The notes beneath the pieces were generated by a model that worked only from the letters and a program-made list of their open reading frames with translations, had not been told where the DNA came from and did not search any database. This document shows, one piece after another, positions 1 through 6,036 of a DNA stretch of 6,043 bases. Source of the stretch: an uncultured Opitutaceae bacterium (lineage in GTDB: Bacteria > Verrucomicrobiota > Verrucomicrobiia > Opitutales > Opitutaceae). The position numbers and the translations under genes are program-made. How positions within the stretch are numbered: position 1 is the first letter of the stretch; each line of letters opens with the position of its first letter. The stretch spans positions 1-6,043 of the forward strand of contig CAKZMS010000316.1 of NCBI GenBank assembly GCA_937128785.1, read 5' to 3'.

Positions 1-1
1 G

Positions 2-154
2 GCGGGGGCCCCCGGCATCAACACCCTCATCCACGAAGACGGCCGACGCGAAACCCTCCCCGGCAAGTGCTCCCTCACACTCAACCCCGGCACCGCCATC
101 GAAATCGCAACCCCCTGCGGCGGCGGCTGGGGCACGCCGGATGCTCCAGAGTAG
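2..154 (+). CDS. Hydantoinase B / 5-oxoprolinase family protein, C-terminal end (partial)
   Basis: Reading from base 2 gives 50 residues ending at TAG 152-154; the gene begins outside the window. The peptide carries the usual tail of the hydantoinase B/oxoprolinase family: a Gly-rich AGAPGINTLI segment, LPGK about 20 residues later, LNPGTAIEI, then the terminal Gly-rich TPCGGGWG. Family members hydrolyse 5-oxoproline or hydantoin-type lactam rings with ATP, either as separate A and B subunits or as one fused polypeptide of roughly 1200-1300 residues. The visible part cannot show which arrangement applies here. The last Gly-rich block usually reads TPGGGGWG or TPGGGGYG; here Cys replaces the first Gly. 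The next gene has its own promoter, so this seems to end a transcription unit. The family call rests only on this tail, but the pattern is distinctive. Confidence 0.72.
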   Translation, partial: AGAPGINTLIHEDGRRETLPGKCSLTLNPGTAIEIATPCGGGWGTPDAPE

Positions 155-175
155 CTTGCCGGAGCCGCAGTGGGT

Positions 176-204
176 TTGGGGCGCATCGCATCGGCCGGTA
201 TACT
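176..204 (+). promoter_or_regulatory. Predicted sigma70-like promoter for the LysM coiled-coil gene
   Basis: A -35-like TTGGGG (176-181) lies exactly 17 nt before a -10-like TATACT (199-204), which is one base from TATAAT. Transcription would begin near 211, giving a leader of about 30 nt before the ATG at 243. The site falls in the gap after the oxoprolinase stop codon, where a promoter is expected. The -35 half is weak, so the call rests on the -10 match, the spacing and the location. Confidence 0.5.
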
Positions 205-231
205 CGGGGTCTGTCCTACACCTCCATCTAC

Positions 232-236
232 AGGGG
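232..236 (+). promoter_or_regulatory. Ribosome binding site deciding the start of the LysM gene
   Basis: AGGGG at 232-236 ends 6 nt before ATG 243. This favours 243 over the upstream in-frame ATG at 141. That ATG lies inside the oxoprolinase reading frame and upstream of the predicted promoter, and would add 34 residues with no recognisable character. Confidence 0.55.
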
Positions 237-242
237 CCCGAC

Positions 243-3164
243 ATGAAGACCACCACCCGCACCGCCACCGAGGAGTCCCTGCGTAGTCAGATTGCTCAAC
301 TGAGTTCCGATCTGGAGGACACCCGCCAGGCTCAGATTTCCACCTTGAGCGCCTTGGACGACAGTCAGGCCCAACTGGATGACCTCCAAACTGCGGAAGC
401 GGATCTGGCCACGGCGACCCAACGCATCCAAAGCCTGCTCGCCGACCTCGGATCGGCCCGTCAACAAACCGAAGCCCTTCAGCTCCAGCTCGCCGAACAA
501 TCCGCGGCTGCGACCGCGGGGGCCTCCACCGAGGAACAACTCCGCAGTGAAATTGCCGCCCTCCGAACCGACCTCGACGACGCCCGCTCCGTCCAGTCCG
601 CCGCCGACGATGCAAATGCTGCCGCGATGGCTCGTCTTGCTGAGCTCGAAACCGCCGAGACCAATCTGACTAGCGCCACCTCGCGCATCGAAAGCCTGCT
701 CGCCGACCTCGGTGCCAGCCGGCAACAGACCGCCGAGTTGGAGGCCGCGCTCGCGGCCGAGAGTGGCGCCCGGGAATCAAGTTCCGGGGAACTCCTTGCC
801 CTCAGCCAGCAACTCAGCGCCACGAACGAAGAACTGAATGCCGCCCGCATGCTGGCCGATCAACAGGCTGCCCAATTGCGCGGAGCCGATCAACGCATCG
901 AGGAACTGTCCGCTGAAGTCGCGGCTGCTTGGGATGAATCCACCGAAATCGAAACCCGCCTCGCCGCCGGGGCCGCCGCCGCCGCCCAAGTCGCCGGTCT
1001 CAACGCCACCGTCGGTGACCTTCAAAGCGAACGCGACCAGCTTGGCGAACAACTCCGAACCGCCGAAGATCAAATCAGCGAGCTGACCACCGATCTGGCC
1101 TCAACCCGCGCCGACCTCGCGCAGTTGCAACGTGCCCACGCCGAGTCCGCGGAGGCGCGCGATGCCGAGCTGACCTCTCTGCAGGCGCAACTCACTGCGG
1201 CAGAAAACGCTGTCACCACTGTTGAGGCCCAACTGGAATCGGCCCGCAGCCAAGGCGACCTATCCTCCCAATTGGCCGCCGATCTGGATGCCCAATCCAA
1301 TCAACTCGAGACCGTGATCACCGAACGTGATCGACTCCAACTCCGACTGACCGAAGCCGATGACCAGATCGCCTCCCTCTCGGGCGAACTGACCAACGCC
1401 CGGGCAAACGTGGCTCGCCTTCGCCAAACCCAAGCAGAATCAGGCGATGCCTCGGAGGCCGAAATGGCGGCACTTTCAAGCCAACTGGAATCCGCCCAGG
1501 AGAGCACCCGCTCGCTGCAATCCCAGCTCTCCGCCGTTCAAAGTGAGCGCGACCTCCTCGCGGACGAGTCCGGCGCCTTGGCCCAGCAGCTCACCGAAGC
1601 CACCGACCGCATTGCCGAGCTTTCCGGTGAACTGACCACCAGCCGAACCGACTTGGACCGCCTGCGCCAGGCCCAGGCCGAGTCTGGCGATGACCTCGCC
1701 GCCGAGATTGCCACCCTGTCGAGCCAATTGACGGCGGCACAGGAGAACTCGACAGCGCTGCAATCCCAGCTTTCCGCCGTCCAAAGCGAACGCAACCTTC
1801 TGGCCGATGAGTCGAGCGACTTGGCCCAGCAGCTCACCGAAGCTACCGACCGCATCGCCGAGCTGTCGGAGGAACTCGCCACCAGCCAGACCGACCTGTC
1901 TCGCCTCCACCAGGCTCAAGCCGAGTCCGGGGACAACTCCGCCGCCGAATTGGCGGAATACGCGACGCGTCTCGACGAGCTATCCAACCAACTCGGAGCC
2001 ATGCGCCGGGAGCGTGACGACTATGCCGAGCAAGCTGAGAACCTGCGAAATCTGGCCGAGGAGCAACGGGTTCAGATCGAACAAAACGAATCCATGGTCG
2101 GCGAACTCCAGTCCCAGTTGGCGGCCGCTGATAGCGTGGACGATTCAGCTCTGACCGCAGTTCGCGATGAGCTGGCCAGCGTGTCCTCCGAGCGCGAAAT
2201 GTTGGCGGGGGAACTCTCTAATCTCGAATCTCAGAACGCGGCTCTACAGCTTGAAATCGACGAGCTCAGAACCGCCAGCCAGACCGCGGTCGCGGACGAT
2301 TCCTTACCCACCGAAGCCCCCGACCGCGCGATGCAGGAGCGGCTCGATGCGAGCCTGCGCGCCTTTGCCGTGCAGGAACGGGAAATGAACCGCCTCCGGG
2401 AGCAGTTGGAGGATGCCACCTCCCGCGCCGATGCCTCTGATGCCACCCTCGTCACGGTGCGCGACGAACTTGCGGGCCTCCAGACGGCCATGGCTGAACT
2501 GCAGGACGAGGCCGCCGCCAACGCCAAACAGGCCGCCTTCGCCGAATCTTCCACCGCCGCCCAGGAAGCCACCCTTGCAGAGCTGCGCCAGGAATTGGCC
2601 GACGCCCGCGCGGCAAACGAAAGTCGAGACATCGAACTCGCCGAGCTGAGCACTCAACTTGCCTCGGGTAGCTCGACCTCGACTGACCTCGCCGCCGAAA
2701 ACGCCCGCCTGCAGGAGGAAGCTCGACTCGCCCGCGAGCAGACCGCGGCCCTTTCCCGCGAACTCGACACCCTACGCACCCGGGTGGCGGTCTCGAACAC
2801 GACCCTCCGCGCCCCGGCCGGTCGGGCCGCGCCCTCCCGACCTTCCGCGGCCCCCATGCGTCCGACACCAGCCGTTTCGTTTCCCAACCCTGAGGCTCAG
2901 CCAACGGACGCCTCCCCCTCGGCCCAACCGGCAACCGCTCAAACCCCGGTCTTCGCCTCGAGCGAACCCGCGCCGACCCGGACCCGGTCCTCGGCGGCAA
3001 CCGGACCGCGCCGTCATACCATTCTACCCGGGGAAACCCTTTCTCGCATCGCCCGCGACTTTTACGGCGACGGCAACCGCTGGCCGGAGATCCTCGCCGC
3101 CAACCGCGACGTGATTCCCGATCCCAACATGCTGCGCGTCGGCACGCCGATTGTGATCCCGTAG
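243..3164 (+). CDS. Giant coiled-coil protein with C-terminal LysM domain
   Basis: The product is 973 residues. Residues about 9-855 are almost unbroken heptad-type coiled coil rich in Ala, Glu, Gln, Ser, Leu and Asp, with almost no aromatic residues or Cys. Residues about 857-922 form a Pro/Ala/Ser/Thr-rich, presumably disordered linker. Residues 923-973 are a typical LysM domain (HTILPGETLSRIA, then a FYGDGNRWPEI-like middle and a closing GTPIVIP), a fold that binds the N-acetylglucosamine backbone of peptidoglycan or related glycans. The expected role is a long spacer tethered to the cell wall, perhaps structural or division-related as in FimV-like proteins, but no specific function is recognised. 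There is no signal peptide or membrane helix from either possible start; the protein opens with MKTTTRTATEES and goes straight into the first coiled-coil repeat. Two internal duplication families are listed separately. It has its own promoter and converges on the transporter gene. The coding call is very secure; the biological role is open. Confidence 0.93.
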   Translation: MKTTTRTATEESLRSQIAQLSSDLEDTRQAQISTLSALDDSQAQLDDLQTAEADLATATQRIQSLLADLGSARQQTEALQLQLAEQSAAATAGASTEEQLRSEIAALRTDLDDARSVQSAADDANAAAMARLAELETAETNLTSATSRIESLLADLGASRQQTAELEAALAAESGARESSSGELLALSQQLSATNEELNAARMLADQQAAQLRGADQRIEELSAEVAAAWDESTEIETRLAAGAAAAAQVAGLNATVGDLQSERDQLGEQLRTAEDQISELTTDLASTRADLAQLQRAHAESAEARDAELTSLQAQLTAAENAVTTVEAQLESARSQGDLSSQLAADLDAQSNQLETVITERDRLQLRLTEADDQIASLSGELTNARANVARLRQTQAESGDASEAEMAALSSQLESAQESTRSLQSQLSAVQSERDLLADESGALAQQLTEATDRIAELSGELTTSRTDLDRLRQAQAESGDDLAAEIATLSSQLTAAQENSTALQSQLSAVQSERNLLADESSDLAQQLTEATDRIAELSEELATSQTDLSRLHQAQAESGDNSAAELAEYATRLDELSNQLGAMRRERDDYAEQAENLRNLAEEQRVQIEQNESMVGELQSQLAAADSVDDSALTAVRDELASVSSEREMLAGELSNLESQNAALQLEIDELRTASQTAVADDSLPTEAPDRAMQERLDASLRAFAVQEREMNRLREQLEDATSRADASDATLVTVRDELAGLQTAMAELQDEAAANAKQAAFAESSTAAQEATLAELRQELADARAANESRDIELAELSTQLASGSSTSTDLAAENARLQEEARLAREQTAALSRELDTLRTRVAVSNTTLRAPAGRAAPSRPSAAPMRPTPAVSFPNPEAQPTDASPSAQPATAQTPVFASSEPAPTRTRSSAATGPRRHTILPGETLSRIARDFYGDGNRWPEILAANRDVIPDPNMLRVGTPIVIP
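267..788 (+). repeat. Two-copy 261-bp (87-residue) internal tandem repeat
   Basis: The coiled coil opens with two aligned copies, residues 9-95 and 96-182. Both begin TEE-x-LRS and share a central block (R-I-x-S-LLADLG-S/A-x-RQQT). DNA similarity is highest in that block (about 423-470 against 684-731, 261 bp apart), while the rest has drifted. This indicates an old in-frame duplication. Confidence 0.75.
1347..1997 (+). repeat. 243-bp (81-residue) tandem repeat, two full copies and a partial third
   Basis: Copies begin at 1347, 1590 and 1833, exactly 243 bp apart. Each starts LTEA(D/T)D(Q/R)IA, has QAESGD about 30 residues in, and ends with LQSQLSAVQSER and LADES. The third copy follows the pattern through about residue 55 and then diverges. 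The match is strong in DNA as well as protein: the stretches from 1515 and 1758, and from 1581 and 1824, are nearly identical. A more diverged relative precedes the array, beginning near LRTAEDQISEL. The duplication looks younger than the 261-bp one upstream. Confidence 0.85.
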
Positions 3165-3169
3165 ATCAG

Positions 3170-3277
3170 CAAAGACGTAGTGCCGTGCTTCAGCCAGCAC
3201 TGACTTAGAGAAGCCACTCCACCACACCGGGGTCGTCTTGGCCCGCCGAAGTCTTGGCGAAGGAGGCTTGCCCCGGA
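3170..3277. repeat. Intergenic hairpin-rich, repeat-like block between convergent genes
   Basis: The gap between the LysM stop and the transporter stop is non-coding by character. It contains a perfect 5-bp stem with a 6-nt loop (GTGCT 3185-3189, AGCAC 3196-3200). It also has an inverted pair, CCGGGG 3227-3232 and CCCCGG 3271-3276, and a direct repeat of GTCTTGGC (3235-3242 and 3251-3258) in the CGCCGAAG / TTGGCGAAGG style. From memory, similar blocks recur between genes in Verrucomicrobiota, so this may be one copy of a dispersed repeat. Its place between two 3' ends suits a bidirectional terminator or mRNA-stabilising role. No U-tract follows the stems, so it is not a classic intrinsic terminator. 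Only one copy is in the window. Confidence 0.42.
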
Positions 3278-3312
3278 ACAGTTGCGCCTGAGCATCCGCA
3301 AGGACTCCCAAA

Positions 3313-4248
3313 TCACACCGCGAATAGCGCGATCACCACGCTCAGCGAAACCATACTGCCAATCGCGCTGAACACGACAGCCGATGCCGCCAGGCCCTCA
3401 TCTCCGCCCATCTGTTTGGCCATCGTGTAGGAAATCGCGGCGGTCGGACATGAAAGGCAGATGAGCAGAATGAGCATCGAGGCATCGTCCAATCCCAGCC
3501 AGCGGCCGAGCAGATAACCCAGCACCGGCGCGAGCAGGATTTTCTGCGCCGCCGCCAAGACCGCATGCTGACGGTTTCCTTTCAGGGGCACGCTCACCAA
3601 GGTCGCACCAATACACAGCAGCGCCAAGGGTAACGCCATCTGCGCGAGCGCACCAAGGGTACGATCCACTGCCGAGGGCAAGGCCGCTCCCGCCAGGCCA
3701 AAGCCGAGGCCGGCAACCGCCGAAACGATGATGGGATTACGGATGATCTCCACCAATGTGCTCCAGCCAAACCGTCGATTCGCCCCTTCTTGACTGATGG
3801 CGAGGAAGATCACGGTCACGGCGTTGTGCAGAATTACCATCGGGGCAAAGGCGAGCATGGCTTTACCCAGCGGAATGCCCGGTATTGTCAGCAAGAGCGG
3901 CAAGGCCACGAAAGAGAGATTCCCCCGAAACGCAGCCTGCACGTAAGTGCCCCGACTGCGGTTGGAAACGCCAAACAAGGGAGAAAGCAACCAAGCCAGC
4001 CCGGCATTGAACAGGGTGGTCCCGGCCAAAACCATCATCAGCGGCCCGATCCCTCCGTCGCTTAAATCTGCCGAAACCATCGCGTAGAACACCGCCGCGG
4101 GTAGCCCTACCCAGTAGAGCAACTTGGTCATGCCCGCCACCAACTCCCTTGTAAGCATGCCCCCTTTCTGCAGCACGGCGCCCAATCCTATCACGAGGAA
4201 GATCGGGGCCAGCAGGTTGAAGACAGTCACCCGACCAGTGTTCAGCAT
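3313..4248 (-). CDS. AEC (auxin efflux carrier) family membrane transporter
   Basis: The 311-residue product runs from ATG 4248 to TGA 3315-3313. It has about ten hydrophobic helices in two halves, separated by a polar segment near residues 152-163, and is close to the usual 300-320 residues of this family (Pfam Mem_trans type). Visible family features are the N-terminal FNLLAPIFLVIGLGAVL helix, an AFRGNLSFVALPLL helix near 106-119, RNPIIVSAVAGLGFG near 170-184, PLALLCIGATL near 207-217, APVLGYLLG near 240-248, and CPTAAISYTMAKQMGGD near 267-283. Bacterial relatives export or exchange small carboxylates such as malate or malonate; the substrate here cannot be read from sequence. The open frame extends much further upstream, but that part is antisense to the FKBP gene. 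A GTG at 4230 is an alternative start. Neither start has a clear Shine-Dalgarno sequence. It is divergent from the FKBP gene across 102 bp, and no strong promoter was recognised there. Confidence 0.9.
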   Translation of the reverse strand: MLNTGRVTVFNLLAPIFLVIGLGAVLQKGGMLTRELVAGMTKLLYWVGLPAAVFYAMVSADLSDGGIGPLMMVLAGTTLFNAGLAWLLSPLFGVSNRSRGTYVQAAFRGNLSFVALPLLLTIPGIPLGKAMLAFAPMVILHNAVTVIFLAISQEGANRRFGWSTLVEIIRNPIIVSAVAGLGFGLAGAALPSAVDRTLGALAQMALPLALLCIGATLVSVPLKGNRQHAVLAAAQKILLAPVLGYLLGRWLGLDDASMLILLICLSCPTAAISYTMAKQMGGDEGLAASAVVFSAIGSMVSLSVVIALFAV

Positions 4249-4350
4249 CGGCGCGAGGGCGTCTAGTTGTTTTGCGCCGGGTGCCGGGATCTCGATCAGT
4301 CGCGATGGGGATTTGATTTTCCGGCCAGCCTGCCGCACCGTCTGGGAGCC

Positions 4351-4878
4351 ATGCGCACCCTCATCGTTCCCGCAATTTTTGGTCTTATCCTGCTCGCCAT
4401 CGCGATCACCACGCGTTCGGGCAAACTGGCGCGGGAAAACCCCGGGGCTCCGATCAACGCCGCGATGCGCGAAGCCATGGATATGATGGTGCTGGACCCC
4501 GCCGACGAAGCCGTGATCAACCAACTCTATCCGGAGGCGGAAATGAGCCAAACCGGTCTGCGCTACGTGGTCACCCAGCCCGGCGAAGGCACCGTCAAAC
4601 CCACCCGCGGACAACCCGTGGCCATCCACTACCGGGGCAATTTTCTCGACGGCACCTACCTCGACGACAGCTACTCCAAAGGCCAGGCATTCAGCCTCCA
4701 AGCCGGCAAGGCCCAGGTTATTCCCGGCATGGATCAAGGCATCATGGACATGACCAAGGGCGAACGCCGGATTCTGATCATTCCCTACTGGCTCGGCTAC
4801 GGAGAGGCCGGGGTGAAGGGCAAGATTCCCGAAAAAACCACCCTCGTATTTGAGGTCGAGTTGGTCGACATGCGGTAG
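4351..4878 (+). CDS. FKBP-type peptidyl-prolyl cis-trans isomerase, membrane-anchored
   Basis: The 175-residue product begins MRTLIVPAIF with one hydrophobic helix (residues 3-19), a signal anchor or uncleaved signal peptide, so the domain should sit outside the inner membrane. After a linker with Met-rich EAMDMMVLDP, residues about 67-174 form one FKBP domain. It aligns with human FKBP12 without gaps from Y26 to F99 at an offset of 68. Conserved pocket residues are Y94 (Y26), D105 (D37), F114 (F46), V123-I124 (V55-I56), Y150 (Y82) and F167 (F99). Changed are L104 (F36), K110 (R42), M127 (W59) and V155 (H87); Met at the Trp position is common in bacterial FKBPs. The role is proline isomerisation during folding of envelope proteins. 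ATG 4351 follows GGGAG (4344-4348) at a short 2-nt spacing. The in-frame ATG at 4267 would add 28 non-conserved residues before the membrane helix and is disfavoured. Confidence 0.93.
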   Translation: MRTLIVPAIFGLILLAIAITTRSGKLARENPGAPINAAMREAMDMMVLDPADEAVINQLYPEAEMSQTGLRYVVTQPGEGTVKPTRGQPVAIHYRGNFLDGTYLDDSYSKGQAFSLQAGKAQVIPGMDQGIMDMTKGERRILIIPYWLGYGEAGVKGKIPEKTTLVFEVELVDMR

Positions 4879-4898
4879 CACCGCCGCCGCGGCAAGGC

Positions 4899-5678
4899 CT
4901 AAAAACCGAGAAACGCCCCGTGCTCGTCGAGCCACGTTTCGGCGGCTTGGTAGTCGGGGCATACCTCCGCGACCGCCCGCCAAAACCGGCGCGAGTGGTT
5001 CATTTCCCGCAGGTGCATCAACTCGTGATATATCACGTAATCACTCACCGATACCGGCGCCAGAATCAGTCGCCAATTCAGCGAAATCACGCCACCTTCG
5101 GTGCAGGAACCCCAGCGGGTGCGCTGGTTCCGAATGGTCACCCGTTTGACGTCCATGCCGGTTTCGGCCGCCAGCTCCCACGTCCGCGCCGTCAGCTCAA
5201 TCCGCGCCCGCGAACGGAATGCGCCTTCCAGTGTGGGTCGCAGGTCCTGCCAGAGTTCGGCCACCCGAAACACATCGGCGCCCACCGCGACTTGGGGACG
5301 CTCGCCCCCCGTCGCGCGCTTAATCTCGGTCATCTCCCCCCGCCACATGATCTTCGTGCCGAGACTCCACTCCGCCGCCATCCGCGGACGCTTTTCATGA
5401 CGCGCATACTCCCGTCTCAACCAGGTGCTGTGCTCCTTCACAAAGGCGCGCGCCTGTTTCTCGGTCCCGCGCGCCGGGATCGTCGCAACCGGTGTCCCGT
5501 CCCGGCGCAAAGTCAGTCGGTAATGTTTCGCCCGCAAGTTGCGGACAAACTCGATGGGCGGCATGGGTGCAGGGGCGACGACATCACGGGCGGGTGACTC
5601 AGCAGAGGGGGGGGCCAACGCGGGAGGTGCCGGCGCAACAACCGCCGGCTCGTTTCCGGAAAGATCAAACAAATCCAA
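4899..5678 (-). CDS. YgjP-like (DUF45) zinc metallopeptidase-family protein
   Basis: From TTG 5678 the product is 259 residues, ending at TAG 4901-4899. Residues 1-40 are an Ala/Pro-rich leader beginning MDLFDLSGNE. The YgjP/DUF45 domain starts near residue 41 (PIEFVRNLRAKHYRLTLRRDG). Its signatures are NQRTRWGSC (184-192) and the zinc site HELMHLREMNHSRRFW: H218 and H222 with E219 as HExxH, and H228 as the likely third ligand. The family is related to M48/SprT-type peptidases and is probably cytoplasmic; E. coli YgjP has been reported to act on UTP, so the in vivo substrate is unclear. No signal peptide is seen. TTG 5678 is the first normal start after an in-frame TGA upstream. ATG 5564 (residue 39) would give a 221-residue protein beginning at the conserved domain and is a serious alternative. 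The gene converges on the FKBP gene with a 20-nt gap and no obvious terminator. Confidence 0.9.
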   Translation of the reverse strand: MDLFDLSGNEPAVVAPAPPALAPPSAESPARDVVAPAPMPPIEFVRNLRAKHYRLTLRRDGTPVATIPARGTEKQARAFVKEHSTWLRREYARHEKRPRMAAEWSLGTKIMWRGEMTEIKRATGGERPQVAVGADVFRVAELWQDLRPTLEGAFRSRARIELTARTWELAAETGMDVKRVTIRNQRTRWGSCTEGGVISLNWRLILAPVSVSDYVIYHELMHLREMNHSRRFWRAVAEVCPDYQAAETWLDEHGAFLGF

Positions 5679-5768
5679 CTGCGCGCCGATACTCTCGATC
5701 CCTCATCTAGAAAACCCCGCGCGCCCAACACCACCCCAAAGCACTCCAAAACCAATTACTCCCGCCGA

Positions 5769-5793
5769 TAGTTTAACCATATTGGTTAAACTA
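5769..5793. promoter_or_regulatory. Palindrome 1: candidate operator or hairpin
   Basis: The core at 5771-5791 has perfect 9-bp arms, GTTTAACCA and TGGTTAAAC, around the centre TAT. Pairing extends by two more base pairs on each side, giving 11-bp arms over 25 nt. It is much more AT-rich than its surroundings. As DNA it would suit a homodimeric regulator; as RNA it would fold into a hairpin with a 3-nt loop. It lies about 90 bp upstream of the metallopeptidase TTG start, so it could control that gene, the rightward region, or both. I do not recognise the binding protein. Confidence 0.6.
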
Positions 5794-5794
5794 C

Positions 5795-5820
5795 TGCCCG
5801 GGTGCGCCCCGGGGTGGGCA
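5795..5820 (+). other. GC-rich imperfect hairpin next to palindrome 1
   Basis: TGCCC (5795-5799) pairs with GGGCA (5816-5820). Inside, GGG (5800-5802) can pair with CCC (5807-5809) around a TGCG loop, leaving a 6-nt bulge. There is no U-tract, so it is not a standard terminator. In GC-rich DNA some of this pairing is expected by chance. Confidence 0.3.
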
Positions 5821-5831
5821 GGTCGAAGCAA

Positions 5832-5846
5832 GGCTCGAAGAGAGCC
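5832..5846 (+). other. Small perfect hairpin upstream of the mini-ORF
   Basis: GGCTC (5832-5836) and GAGCC (5842-5846) form a perfect 5-bp stem with a GAAGA loop. With the preceding hairpin it could structure a leader RNA reading rightwards. It is short, and its role is unknown. Confidence 0.3.
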
Positions 5847-5874
5847 CAAACCCCCGATTCAGAGGGAAAGCCCC

Positions 5875-5925
5875 ATGGCTGATGGACCCACCAACAGATG
5901 CATCATTACGAAGCCTGCTTTTTAA
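5875..5925 (+). CDS. Possible 16-codon leader or small-peptide ORF
   Basis: ATG 5875 to TAA 5923-5925 encodes MADGPTNRCIITKPAF. A Shine-Dalgarno-like GAGGG (5862-5866) stands 8 nt before the ATG, which is good spacing. GGG (5864-5866) could also pair with CCC (5871-5873) and partly mask that site. The peptide matches no family I know and has no run of one amino acid that would suggest an attenuator. It lies between the two palindromes. A chance ORF of this size is quite possible. Confidence 0.25.
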   Translation: MADGPTNRCIITKPAF

Positions 5926-6005
5926 CAGAGAATCCACGATTACCCGCTCATCGATGAACCCCATCACGAGAGAGCTGAGCGGACCTCAAGCTCGCCGAGT
6001 CCCTT

Positions 6006-6036
6006 CGGAAGTTTAACCAATATGGTTAAACTTCCG
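6006..6036. promoter_or_regulatory. Palindrome 2: inverted twin of palindrome 1
   Basis: The core at 6011-6031 has the same GTTTAACCA / TGGTTAAAC arms around ATA, so it is the exact reverse complement of the core at 5771-5791, 240 bp away. Here pairing extends five more base pairs on each side (CGGAA and TTCCG), giving 14-bp arms over 31 nt. The extensions differ from those of palindrome 1, yet both stay self-complementary. It may be the operator or promoter-proximal part of a gene just beyond the window, or one end of a small element. Confidence 0.6.

Noticed and set aside
141..242. Upstream ATG at 141 as the start of the LysM coiled-coil gene
   Set aside because: It overlaps the oxoprolinase end and lies upstream of the predicted promoter. 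It adds 34 residues with no signal peptide or coiled-coil character, while ATG 243 has AGGGG at good spacing.
228..3017. Many long minus-strand and alternate-frame open frames across the LysM gene
   Set aside because: They are shadows of a GC-rich, repetitive coding sequence. Their products are low-complexity Ser/Arg/Gly or Pro-rich and match no family.
3024..3311. Minus-strand 95-residue frame across the intergenic block
   Set aside because: Half of it is antisense to the LysM domain and the rest is the repeat-like block. Such repeats often carry spurious open frames.
4267..4350. Longer FKBP product starting at ATG 4267
   Set aside because: It would place 28 polar, non-conserved residues before the membrane helix, and the inner ATG 4351 has an adjacent GGGAG.
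4249..4983. The 245-residue N-terminal extension of the transporter frame on the minus strand
   Set aside because: It is antisense to the FKBP gene, which has clear domain conservation. The transporter family begins at about the ATG at 4248.
4920..5597. Plus-strand 225-residue frame opposite the metallopeptidase gene
   Set aside because: It is antisense to the conserved zinc-site and NQRTRWGSC coding sequence, and its product is Pro/Arg/His-rich with no recognisable domain.
5911..5925. Intrinsic terminator at AAGCCTGCTTTTT
   Set aside because: The potential AAGC/GCTT stem has only a 2-nt loop, so it cannot form a stable terminator hairpin.
5769..6036. CRISPR array or integron-type repeat reading of the two palindromes
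   Set aside because: There are only two copies, in inverted rather than direct orientation. The spacing is about 210 bp, and no spacers or associated genes are present.
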